A stretch of 64,000 bases of DNA, taken from NCBI GenBank assembly GCA_039177555.1, contig JBCDFV010000003.1, forward strand, positions 143,354-207,353, in the 5' to 3' direction. A program made the position numbers and the translations under genes. The stretch is from JANQGH01 sp039177555. Its GTDB lineage: Bacteria > Pseudomonadota > Alphaproteobacteria > DSM-16000 > Inquilinaceae. The notes under the pieces were generated by a model. It was not told the DNA's origin. It was given only the letters and a program-made list of their open reading frames with translations, and made no database searches. This document shows, in pieces, positions 57,111 to 64,000 of the stretch (positions within the stretch are counted from its first letter, which is position 1; each line of letters opens with the position of its first letter).

Positions 57111-58403
57111 TTAACGGAACAATAACGTCGGCAGCCAAAGCGCGATGCCGGGCACGGCCGTCAGCAAGGCCACCATGACCAGCATGATGGCCCAATAGGG
57201 GATCGCACCCCGCGCCGCGCCGGAGATCGAGACATCGCGGCCGGCGATCGCCGTCAGGACGTAAAGGTTCAGGCCGACCGGCGGGGTGATCAGGCCGATC
57301 TCGACCATGATGGTGATGATCACGCCCAGCCAGATCGGGTCGAAGCCCAAACCGGTCAGCAGCGGGAAGACCACCGGCAGGGTCATGATCATGATCGACA
57401 GACCGTCAAAGACGCAGCCAAGCACGAGGTAAAGCAGCGCGATGATGGCAAACAGCAGGTAAGGGTGAAAGCCGGCCGCCGAGACGCCCTCGACCATCTC
57501 GCGCGCAATGCCCAGGATCGCGACCGACTGGCCCAGGATCAGGGCACCGACAAAGATGAAGCCGATCGACGTGAAGGTGACGACCGAGGCCAGAAGCGCA
57601 CGGTAAAGCCGGGTCAGGGTCAGGTCGCCGGCAAAGAACCCGATCAGCACCGAGGCGATCACACCGACGGCGGCGGCCTCGGTCGGCGTCGCCAGGCCGA
57701 AGAAGATGCTGCCCATCACCGCAAAGAACAAGAGCACGAGCGGCCAAAGGCTCAACAGCATCACCAGCGCGCGGCCGAACGGATGATGGTCGCCCTTGGT
57801 CTCGGTCGGCGCGCCGCGCAGCCGCACGCGCAGATAGATGAAGGCCATGAACAGGACCGCCATCAGCACCCCGGGGACGAGCCCAGCAGCGAAAAGCTGG
57901 CCGATCGAGGTTTCGGTCAGGGCACCGTAGATCAGCAGTGATAGGCTAGGCGGGATCAAGAGGCCCAGCGTACCGCCGGCCGCGATCGACCCAATTACCT
58001 GACGCGGCTCATACCCCCGCGCCTTCATCTCCGGATAGGCCACGGAGCCGACGGCCGCCGCGGTCGAGATCGACGAACCGCTGACGGCCGAAAACGCCGC
58101 CGAAACGGCGATGTTGGTGTGCAGCAGAGAGCCGGGTACCCGGTCGAACATGGGCGCGATGGCCGTATAGGCCCGACGGCTGATCCCACTGGCCATGAGG
58201 ATCTCGCCCATGAAGATGAACAGCGGAATCGCGGTCAGGGTGAACGAGTTCAGGGTGTTCCAGACCGTGTTGATCGCCAGTCCGGCCGCGTTGCCGGCGA
58301 CGAACTGGAGAATGATCAGCCCGGTCAGACCCAGGGCCGCGCCGAGCGCCATGCCGGTAAGCGCGGTGACGGACAGTACGGCGAGAAAGGTCGGCCAGAA
58401 CAT
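57111..58403 (-). CDS. dctM: TRAP transporter large permease (DctM family), second system
   Basis: A 430-residue inner-membrane protein with about 12 hydrophobic segments. Family-typical segments are LGLLIPPSLSLLIYGALTE and FGLATPTEAAAVGVIASV, with the late EIGLITPPVGLNLYVLTAI. The gap to dctQ is 22 bases. It is a close functional twin of the subunit at 23498, but sequence differs throughout, so it is not a recent duplication. Confidence 0.93.
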   Translation of the reverse strand: MFWPTFLAVLSVTALTGMALGAALGLTGLIILQFVAGNAAGLAINTVWNTLNSFTLTAIPLFIFMGEILMASGISRRAYTAIAPMFDRVPGSLLHTNIAVSAAFSAVSGSSISTAAAVGSVAYPEMKARGYEPRQVIGSIAAGGTLGLLIPPSLSLLIYGALTETSIGQLFAAGLVPGVLMAVLFMAFIYLRVRLRGAPTETKGDHHPFGRALVMLLSLWPLVLLFFAVMGSIFFGLATPTEAAAVGVIASVLIGFFAGDLTLTRLYRALLASVVTFTSIGFIFVGALILGQSVAILGIAREMVEGVSAAGFHPYLLFAIIALLYLVLGCVFDGLSIMIMTLPVVFPLLTGLGFDPIWLGVIITIMVEIGLITPPVGLNLYVLTAIAGRDVSISGAARGAIPYWAIMLVMVALLTAVPGIALWLPTLLFR

Positions 58404-58424
58404 CGGTCGCGATTCAGATCAGGA

Positions 58425-58961
58425 TCAGTTGGGTGAGCGCAGGATCAGGATGATCTTGTGCAGGATCGCGAGTGCCGTCAGCGCCATGGAGACGGGCAGG
58501 ATTAACATCCAGGGGATCAACTCCACCCTCAGGACAATGGTGCGGGGATTGACCCGCTGGGCGAATTCCAGCCACGGCACGGTCAGCCAGATGAACCAGA
58601 GGCAGAAGACCACCACCAGCAGGTTGGCGCCAACGGCCGCGAACCGCTTCCAGCGCGCGTTCAAGAGTTGGGTCACCAAGGTCACGCTGACATGCCGGTC
58701 GAAAAAGGTAACGAAGGGAATGCTGAGGAAGAACAGGGAGACGAACAGCAAGCCCGCCATTTCCGACGTCCAGGCGATCGGGCTGTTCAGCAAATAGCGC
58801 CGAACCACGCTGGCCGAGATCAGCAACGCCAGGCCGGCAAGCGCGACCCCGGCGAGCACCAGCAAGGCCCAGTACACCACGGCGATGCCGGACGGTCTTC
58901 CGATCCGCGCGGCGGCACCAGACGACACCTCGGCCGAGGCGCCCTGATCGGCGTCAGTCAT
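58425..58961 (-). CDS. dctQ: TRAP transporter small permease (DctQ family), second system
   Basis: A 178-residue protein with four predicted helices: VVYWALLVLAGVALAGL first, then SEMAGLLFVSLFFLSIPFVT, AAVGANLLVVVFCLWFIW and ILPVSMALTALAILHK. The RYLLNSPIAWTSEMAGLL loop is typical of DctQ. It sits 51 bases after the dctP stop and 22 before dctM. Confidence 0.88.
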   Translation of the reverse strand: MTDADQGASAEVSSGAAARIGRPSGIAVVYWALLVLAGVALAGLALLISASVVRRYLLNSPIAWTSEMAGLLFVSLFFLSIPFVTFFDRHVSVTLVTQLLNARWKRFAAVGANLLVVVFCLWFIWLTVPWLEFAQRVNPRTIVLRVELIPWMLILPVSMALTALAILHKIILILRSPN

Positions 58962-59012
58962 ACGCGGCCCGGTGGCCGACGCGGTCGATCGGCCACGTCG
59001 GCCCGCGCCTTT

Positions 59013-60035
59013 CTATCGGCCCAGCGCTTCCAGAATCCGCTGACGGTATTCCGGCGCCGGCGGGCCAACCTCTTCGACCCGTACGCGCCAGACTTCGGCC
59101 GCGGCGTCGGTGAAGGCGCTGCGGTCTTCCTCGGGGAAGGACCCCAGCCATTCGACCCCGGCCTCCGCCAAACCGTCGACGGCGGCCTGATCCTGATCGG
59201 CGGCGTCGGAATAGTCCGACGAGGTCGCCCAAAGCCGATCGGTGGCGTCCAGCACGACCTGCTGCAGGTCTTCCGGCAGCGCATCCCAGGCATCCTGATT
59301 GACCGAGATGACGTAAGGAATGGCGGTTACCGGATAGAGATAGGCGGCGTAGTCCGACGCCTCCTGCAAGGACACGGTGTGGGCCAGCCGCGGCGGATAG
59401 AGCGCGCAATCCACCACGCCGGTCGTCAGCGCGACATAGATCTCCTCCTGCGGAATGATCTCCGCCGCGACGCCCAATTGCTCAAACGTCGTCACCTGGT
59501 CGGCCGCCCAAACGCGCAGCCGCTTCTCGCGCAGCTCGTCCAGCGTGTCGACCGGATCGTCCTGGCAGAAGATGGCCACAGCCAGCGGCGGCAGGCCCAT
59601 ATAGCCGACGATCTGAATGTTGAAGGGCGGCAGCGCCTCCTCGAAGATCGCCTGCAGTTCCGGGATGGCCAGCGCCATCTCCTCGTCGCTGCCGACCACG
59701 CCTTGGGTCAGCGCCAACTGTAGGGCCGGCGCGTCGCGGCCTAGGAAATTGGCGTAGACGAAGCCGGACTCCACCGCGCCGCTGCCCAGCCATTGCAGAA
59801 CGTCGGCATCCGCCAGCCCCATGGAACCGCCGCTGTGGACCGTAATGTCGAGACGGCCGCCGGAACTTTCGCGGATATCGTCGGCCCAGGCCTCCAGATA
59901 GCCGGTTTCGTCCCGGGCGATGGCATAGTTGTTGTTGAAATCCCACGCGACCTCTTGGGCCACCGCCGTTCCGACCAAGCCGAAAACCAGTGTGCCGCCC
60001 AACAGCAAACGGGCCGTGCCGAAGTGCAAGTTCAT
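59013..60035 (-). CDS. dctP: TRAP transporter solute-binding protein (DctP family), second system
   Basis: A 340-residue periplasmic receptor, with a signal peptide at 1-27 (MNLHFGTARLLLGGTLVFGL, ending near AVAQEVAW). Core features are SGGRLDITVHSGGSMGLADAD and the ligand segment GVVDCALYPPRLAHT. GAGAGGGAGAGG precedes the ATG at 60035. The neighbouring nitrilase and aminotransferase-fold genes suggest a nitrogen-containing organic acid, but this is inference. The 148-base region before the gene holds its promoter but shows no clear consensus. Confidence 0.9.
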   Translation of the reverse strand: MNLHFGTARLLLGGTLVFGLVGTAVAQEVAWDFNNNYAIARDETGYLEAWADDIRESSGGRLDITVHSGGSMGLADADVLQWLGSGAVESGFVYANFLGRDAPALQLALTQGVVGSDEEMALAIPELQAIFEEALPPFNIQIVGYMGLPPLAVAIFCQDDPVDTLDELREKRLRVWAADQVTTFEQLGVAAEIIPQEEIYVALTTGVVDCALYPPRLAHTVSLQEASDYAAYLYPVTAIPYVISVNQDAWDALPEDLQQVVLDATDRLWATSSDYSDAADQDQAAVDGLAEAGVEWLGSFPEEDRSAFTDAAAEVWRVRVEEVGPPAPEYRQRILEALGR

Positions 60036-60183
60036 GAAGCCTCTCCCTCTCCGCGAAACCCGGCCAGTCGGGTTCCGGTGTTCCCTTGTGCAGCGCTAAC
60101 CTGTCGCGGACCGGCCGTCCGGTCAAACTGATTTCCCGGTTTCGCCCGCGCGCACCGTTTGCGGGTCCCATCTTCGATCGCGG

Positions 60184-61314
60184 TCACAGCTCGGCCGCAA
60201 GCGCCTCGATCAGCCGTTCGACGTCAGCATGGGCATTGTAGACGTGCGGGGCAATCCGCAGGCAGCCGCCCCGCATCGTGACGTGGACATCGCGCGCCGC
60301 CAGCCGCCGCGGCAGGTCCGCCGGCAATCCGCCTGGACGGCGCAGGCCGATCATGTGACGGCTGCGGCCCGGCGCCGGCGTCGGGATCAAACCCAGCCGA
60401 ACGGCCTGCTCGGCCGTGAGGTCGATCAGCGGCGCAATGTGGTCCTCAATCGCAGCCGGCGTCCATTCGAGGATCCGCTCCAAACCCTCTATCGCCATGG
60501 GCAGGGTGACATAGTTGCCTTTCTCGCCCATGTCGAAGCGCCGCGCGCCTGGCTGATATCCTTCCCGATAATCTACCAGGTTGTCATAGTCCTCCGCTTG
60601 CTCGCGGTTCATCCAGCCGAACTCGATCGGTAGGCCCTGCTGGTGCCTTGGCGCGACGTAGAGAAAGGCAAGCTGATAGGGGCCGAGCAGCCACTTCTCC
60701 GTGACCGCGACCATGAAATCGGGCTCAACGGCCTGAACATCGAACGGGACCGCGCCCAGCGACTGGCTGAGGTCGAGCACCAGCGCCGTGCCGGTCTCGC
60801 GGCAGCGCTTCGACACAGACGCCAAGTCGACCCGGCTGGCATCGGTCCAATGAACGGCCGGCAGCGCCGCCACGGCGGTCTTGTCCGAAATCGCCGTCAG
60901 GGTCCCGGCTGTCCAGTCGCCATCGTCGGGATAAGACACCGTGACGAGGGTGCCGCCCGTGCGCCGGATCGCGTCCGTCCACGGGTAGACGTTGGACGGA
61001 AACTGTCCTGCCAGAGTGACGACGTCACGGCCCTCGCCGACGGCCAAGTTGCGGGCGGCGATCGATAGCCCGTAGCTGGCCGACGGGCAGAGCGCAACGT
61101 CGTCCGCCTGGGCGCCGATCAGCCGGGCGAAGAGGGTGCGCGCGCGCTCCCCGGCCCCAAAGGTGTCATCGGCTCCGATGGTCCAGGGTTGGCTTTTCTT
61201 GGCGACGCCAACCAGCCCGGCATCGTGCACCGCGCGCATCAGCGGTGTCGCCGAACACGCCTTCAGATAGCTGACGCCGGCCGGCAGGTCGAACAGGTCG
61301 CGGGCTTCGATCAT
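60184..61314 (-). CDS. Class V aminotransferase-fold PLP enzyme (second copy of the fold)
   Basis: A 376-residue PLP protein of the cysteine-desulfurase/isopenicillin-epimerase-like class. Lys207 (AVTEKWLLGP) forms the Schiff base and Asp181 (LVLDLSQSLG) pairs with the pyridine nitrogen; the gap of 26 residues between them is standard. CPSASYGLS holds the phosphate cup. No typical catalytic Cys loop is seen. It lies between the TRAP dctP and nitrilase genes, 15 bases from the latter, so both probably act on the imported compound. Confidence 0.85.
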   Translation of the reverse strand: MIEARDLFDLPAGVSYLKACSATPLMRAVHDAGLVGVAKKSQPWTIGADDTFGAGERARTLFARLIGAQADDVALCPSASYGLSIAARNLAVGEGRDVVTLAGQFPSNVYPWTDAIRRTGGTLVTVSYPDDGDWTAGTLTAISDKTAVAALPAVHWTDASRVDLASVSKRCRETGTALVLDLSQSLGAVPFDVQAVEPDFMVAVTEKWLLGPYQLAFLYVAPRHQQGLPIEFGWMNREQAEDYDNLVDYREGYQPGARRFDMGEKGNYVTLPMAIEGLERILEWTPAAIEDHIAPLIDLTAEQAVRLGLIPTPAPGRSRHMIGLRRPGGLPADLPRRLAARDVHVTMRGGCLRIAPHVYNAHADVERLIEALAAEL

Positions 61315-61329
61315 CGCCGGCAGGGGCTC

Positions 61330-62274
61330 CTAGTCGTCCGGTTGGTCGGCTCGTCCATCGGTCGACCGAGCACCGAACGAAACGCCGCGCGGCGTCTCGT
61401 CGACGCGCAGGTCGAAAATGTCCGGACGCCCATAATGACCGACCACGTCCAAGTCATAACGGGCGCGCGCCAGATCGGCGAGATCGATATCCGCCGCCAC
61501 GATGCCCTCGCGGCCATAAAGGGGCGGCGCCAGCGTTTCACCCAAGGGCGAGACGATCGTGCTGCCCCCTCTAATGAGGGGTTTGCCCGCGGGCCAATCG
61601 AACCCGGCATCCGGCTCGGGCGGCGGCAGATACTGACAGGCGCTGACCAAAAAGCACCGGCCTTCATAGGCGATGTGCCGCATGCTGGCCTGCCAGATGT
61701 CCCGCTCGTCGACCGTCGGCGCGCACCAGATGTCGACGCCCTTGGCGTAAAGCGCGGTGCGAAACAACGGCATGTAGTTTTCCCAGCAGATCGCGGCGCT
61801 GATCCGGCCCGCCTTGGTGTCGACCACCGGCATGGTGGAGCCGTCGCCCTGGCCCCAGATCAACCGCTCCGAGCCCGTCGGAACCAGTTTCCGATGCTTG
61901 GCGGCAAGGCTGCCGTCGGCCTGAAACAACAGCGCCGTGCAATAGAGCGTCGATCCGCCCCGCTCGACGACACCGACGACCAGGGCGGAGCGGCTGGTTC
62001 TCGCGAAGTCGCCCAGTGCCGCAACCTCCAACCCGTCCAGATCGATTGCCGCCTGCCAATAGTCGCGAAACCGGTCGCGGCCGAGGTCGGTGCGATAGCC
62101 GACGCGGGCGCCGAAATCCTCGCCCTTTGGATAGCCGCCGAGCAAGGCCTCCGGCAGAACGACGAGATCGGCGCCAACGCCTCGCACTTCATCGCCGAAC
62201 GAGACGATCTTGTCCAAGGTCGCCGACGTTCCGTGCGGATCCGACCCCAGTTGCAAGGCGGCTAGCGTTGTCAC
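61330..62274 (-). CDS. Nitrilase/carbon-nitrogen hydrolase family protein
   Basis: A 314-residue amidase/nitrilase. The catalytic triad is Glu42 (VLPEALLGGYP), Lys129 (AKHRKLVPTG) and Cys163 (AAICWENYMPL). The CWENYMPL version of the active-site loop is typical of true nitrilases and cyanide hydratases rather than amidases. The GTG start at 62274 has GAGGAG six bases upstream. It is divergent from the phasin gene. It probably hydrolyses an organic nitrile to acid and ammonia. Confidence 0.9.
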   Translation of the reverse strand: MTTLAALQLGSDPHGTSATLDKIVSFGDEVRGVGADLVVLPEALLGGYPKGEDFGARVGYRTDLGRDRFRDYWQAAIDLDGLEVAALGDFARTSRSALVVGVVERGGSTLYCTALLFQADGSLAAKHRKLVPTGSERLIWGQGDGSTMPVVDTKAGRISAAICWENYMPLFRTALYAKGVDIWCAPTVDERDIWQASMRHIAYEGRCFLVSACQYLPPPEPDAGFDWPAGKPLIRGGSTIVSPLGETLAPPLYGREGIVAADIDLADLARARYDLDVVGHYGRPDIFDLRVDETPRGVSFGARSTDGRADQPDD

Positions 62275-62415
62275 GATTGCTCCTCTTATCTTCGACGATC
62301 GGCCATTGTGCGGTCAGGGAATCTTCGAATTTGGATGACCGCCGTCAATGCGGTTGTAACACAGCCCTGCTAGGCTTTTACGTGCCGTTCCAAGCCATGG
62401 AGCATGGAGACAGCA

Positions 62416-62805
62416 ATGACGAAGCAACAGTCCTCGAACTTCGACTGGAACAGCACGGCGAACGATCAGATGGCCACGCTGGCGGCGGCAAACGGCGCGT
62501 TTGTCAAGGCCATGGCCAAGGCGTCGCAGAGCTACATCGAAGGTGTGGGCGAGTTGACCCGGGAGTTTTCGGACTTCCTGAACACGCGCCTGAAGCACGA
62601 TGTCGAACTCGGCGAGACCATGTCCAGCGCCAAGGACTGGGGCCAGGTTGCCGAAGCCCAACAGGAGTGGGTGCGGCAGGCTGGCGAGGAATACATGGCC
62701 GAGGCGCAGAAGATCGTCGACCTCAGCATGAAGCTGGCCTCCAACGGCAGCAGTTTTCTTGCTGAACCGATGACAGCCAGCAAGGCGGCAGCCGCCGACA
62801 AGTAG
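62416..62805 (+). CDS. Phasin family protein
   Basis: A 129-residue helical, Ala-rich protein of the Phasin_2 group that coats polyhydroxyalkanoate granules or acts as a stress-related chaperone. The sequence SSNFDWNSTANDQMATLAAA is followed by long amphipathic helices (GAFVKAMAKASQSYIEGV, DWGQVAEAQQEWVRQAGEEY) typical of phasins. The ATG at 62416 has GGAG six bases upstream; the ATG at 62404 is possible. It is expressed alone and ends in a strong terminator. No PHA synthase gene lies in the window. Confidence 0.85.
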   Translation: MTKQQSSNFDWNSTANDQMATLAAANGAFVKAMAKASQSYIEGVGELTREFSDFLNTRLKHDVELGETMSSAKDWGQVAEAQQEWVRQAGEEYMAEAQKIVDLSMKLASNGSSFLAEPMTASKAAAADK

Positions 62806-62848
62806 CCAGATCGGCGCGTAACCGTGGGGTCGTCCGTGCGACCAAGAA

Positions 62849-62892
62849 GGCCTGCGAGCGTGGTATGCCCCGCTCGTCAGGCCATTTTTTTT
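62849..62892 (+). terminator. Strong Rho-independent terminator of the phasin gene
   Basis: GGCCTG-CGAGCG (62849-62860) and (C)GCTCG-T-CAGGCC (62871-62883) form a stable stem with one bulge. The loop is about ten bases, and a run of eight T follows at 62885-62892. This is the best intrinsic terminator in the window. It overlaps the last codons of the convergent NTF2-like gene, whose stop is at 62877-62879. Confidence 0.85.
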
Positions 62893-63863
62893 GCCTTCTC
62901 TACCAGATCCACGCCCAGCTGGTTGAACAGATCGATCATGTCGATCAGGACCCAGTTCTCGGCGATCTGCCGGCCGTCGATCCGCCAGAAATCCATGACA
63001 CGCACGGTGATCGCCTGGTCGGTCGGCGCCACACCGAGGTAGGGGCCGCGATGGGTCGCCGTCATCGACGGCCAGCCGCCAGAACAGACGTAGTCACCGT
63101 CGCCGAAACGGGCGAAGTGGTTGCCGCCTTTGCGGTCCGGGAACGCGGTCAGGAACGCAATCCGGTGGTCCTTGTCAAAACCGGGATAGGTGTAGTTCGA
63201 CCCAATGCCCGCCGGGCCGTACCACAGCATGTCCGGCCGCCAATAGCCGTTGGGCCCGGTCTGGCCGACGCTTTGAAAGGTCGAAAGATCGTAGGCGTGC
63301 AAGTCCCTTAGCATCGCCTCGACCAGATCGGCCGAGCGTTCGGCCCGGTCCGGAAAGCCAGGGCAGACGCCGTCATGGGTCGCCGGGCCTGGAAACAGCA
63401 TCTCCGTGCCCAACAGTCTCGGCAACGGCATGCGGCCGGTCTGGCGCAACAGGTCCAGCAGATCCAGCAGGATCACCGCCTCGGCGATCTTGCCGTCCTC
63501 GATCCGATAGAACTCGCCATAACGCAGGAAAACCAGGTGCAAGCTGGGGGCGATACCGAACAGCGGTTGTTCGAGATTGCCGACATAGTGGCCAAGCGCG
63601 GCAACCCACTCGCCGGACCCCGTGCGGGACGTGCCACCGATGACGATTTCGTCACGCCGCTGGGCGTTGGGCAAGGCATGGCGCAAGGGCAGGATCAGGC
63701 CTGATACGACCTGGTCGGGCCCGCGAAGATCGTTCACCGGATGCGCCACCCGCCACAAGCAATCTGCCGTGGTGGCCTCGGAAAGCACCGCGCCGACGGC
63801 GTCATCCGGCGCCTGCTGCAGGTCGTTCAGAAATCGGAACACACTCTCTCGGAAGGGGGGCAT
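62877..63863 (-). CDS. Tandem NTF2-like (SnoaL-type) protein
   Basis: A 328-residue protein with two SnoaL-like halves. The first half has SGLILPLRHALPNAQRRDE and FLRYGEFYRIEDGKIAEAV; the second has MLWYGPAGIGSNYTYPGF and VMDFWRIDGRQIAENWVLID. Such proteins often act on polyketide- or lactone-like small molecules, but none is assigned here. ATG at 63863 has AAAGG six bases upstream, and is preferred to a TTG at 63893. The C-terminus ends in lysines (EKAKKMA) encoded by the terminator's poly-A side. Confidence 0.78.
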   Translation of the reverse strand: MPPFRESVFRFLNDLQQAPDDAVGAVLSEATTADCLWRVAHPVNDLRGPDQVVSGLILPLRHALPNAQRRDEIVIGGTSRTGSGEWVAALGHYVGNLEQPLFGIAPSLHLVFLRYGEFYRIEDGKIAEAVILLDLLDLLRQTGRMPLPRLLGTEMLFPGPATHDGVCPGFPDRAERSADLVEAMLRDLHAYDLSTFQSVGQTGPNGYWRPDMLWYGPAGIGSNYTYPGFDKDHRIAFLTAFPDRKGGNHFARFGDGDYVCSGGWPSMTATHRGPYLGVAPTDQAITVRVMDFWRIDGRQIAENWVLIDMIDLFNQLGVDLVEKAKKMA

Positions 63864-63903
63864 GACGACCTTTGCTGATTCGTGACCACACAATCGACCA
63901 CAA

Positions 63904-63932
63904 TTGACTACGTATGCAAAAAACTGTTATCA
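63904..63932 (+). promoter_or_regulatory. Promoter for the gene leaving the window
   Basis: TTGACT at 63904-63909 and TTATCA at 63927-63932 are 17 bases apart. The -35 matches the consensus in five of six positions; the -10 is moderate. A short dyad TCAG-GT-CTGA lies directly on and after the -10 (63930-63939), a good place for a repressor. Confidence 0.55.
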
Positions 63933-63987
63933 GGTCTGACAGGGCTGTCCAGAGGATTATGCAACCCTATTCAAGGGAGGGCCGGAA

Positions 63988-64000
63988 GTGGCGGAAATCA
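63988..64000 (+). CDS. Start of a protein-coding gene cut by the window edge
   Basis: GTGGCGGAAATC at the right edge reads V-A-E-I and is preceded nine bases upstream by AAGGGAGG, a strong ribosome site, and by a good promoter. Only four codons are visible, so no product can be named. Confidence 0.4.

Overview
The window is GC-rich DNA, densely packed with metabolic genes, from what looks like an alphaproteobacterium, probably of a marine or soil Rhodospirillales/Rhodobiales-like group. The basis is codon use, many TRAP and ABC importers, several GntR regulators, a phasin (implying polyhydroxyalkanoate storage) and protein families common in that class. This placement is inference; there is no rRNA gene to confirm it. 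No tRNA, rRNA, CRISPR array, insertion sequence or phage gene was recognised. No stretch longer than about 300 bases lacks a gene call.

Layout. (1) 1-6018: a dipeptide-type ABC importer split over two divergent transcription units, with permease and binding protein leftward and an amidohydrolase plus two ATPases rightward. (2) 6015-12926: an FAD amine oxidase-like protein, a class V aminotransferase-fold enzyme, and a hydantoinase pair with a RidA protein. The hyuA gene carries an in-frame TAA. (3) 12957-20182: a GntR regulator divergent from a complete branched-chain-amino-acid-type ABC importer, followed by a maleate isomerase-family enzyme and a formamidase-like hydrolase. The gntR/livG gap is unusually rich in dyads. 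(4) 20304-22579: an aldo-keto reductase, a nitroreductase and a YCII protein. (5) 22628-27411: a leftward operon with a fumarylacetoacetase-family enzyme, a three-part TRAP importer and an intradiol ring-cleavage dioxygenase, probably for aromatic acid uptake and breakdown. (6) 27589-30512: a decayed malonyl-CoA decarboxylase, an intact malonyl-CoA synthetase (MatB) and a GntR regulator. (7) 30559-39252: RecQ, an aldo-keto reductase, an acyl-CoA ligase-like protein, a hydroxynitrile lyase-type cupin, a ceramidase-like membrane protein, an esterase, aspartate dehydrogenase, an NTF2-like protein and a metallo-beta-lactamase-fold hydrolase.

(8) 39384-46076: a compact rightward operon with a clear promoter and operator-like dyad. 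It encodes thiamine-diphosphate E1 alpha and beta subunits, a GntR/UTRA regulator, a fucose/arabinose isomerase-family protein, a tagatose/psicose 3-epimerase-like enzyme, and DhaL and DhaK kinase subunits. It reads as a pathway for an unidentified ketose or tetrulose. (9) 46098-50878: a two-gene unit encoding a 1429-residue TIR-STAND NTPase-transmembrane-WD40 protein and a RipA-like small membrane protein. This is the best candidate in the window for an undescribed defence or signalling system. (10) 51038-57005: an FkbM methyltransferase, a Cys-nucleophile hydrolase, a GMC oxidoreductase with a ferredoxin-like Cys motif, an unknown protein and a PhoD-like phosphatase. (11) 57111-64000: a second TRAP importer, a class V aminotransferase-fold enzyme, a nitrilase, a phasin with a strong terminator, a tandem NTF2-like protein, and the promoter and first codons of a gene that leaves the window.

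Overall, the window holds several small catabolic modules, each pairing an importer or regulator with a few enzymes. Two key enzymes (hyuA and malonyl-CoA decarboxylase) are broken, and one immune-like receptor unit sits among them.
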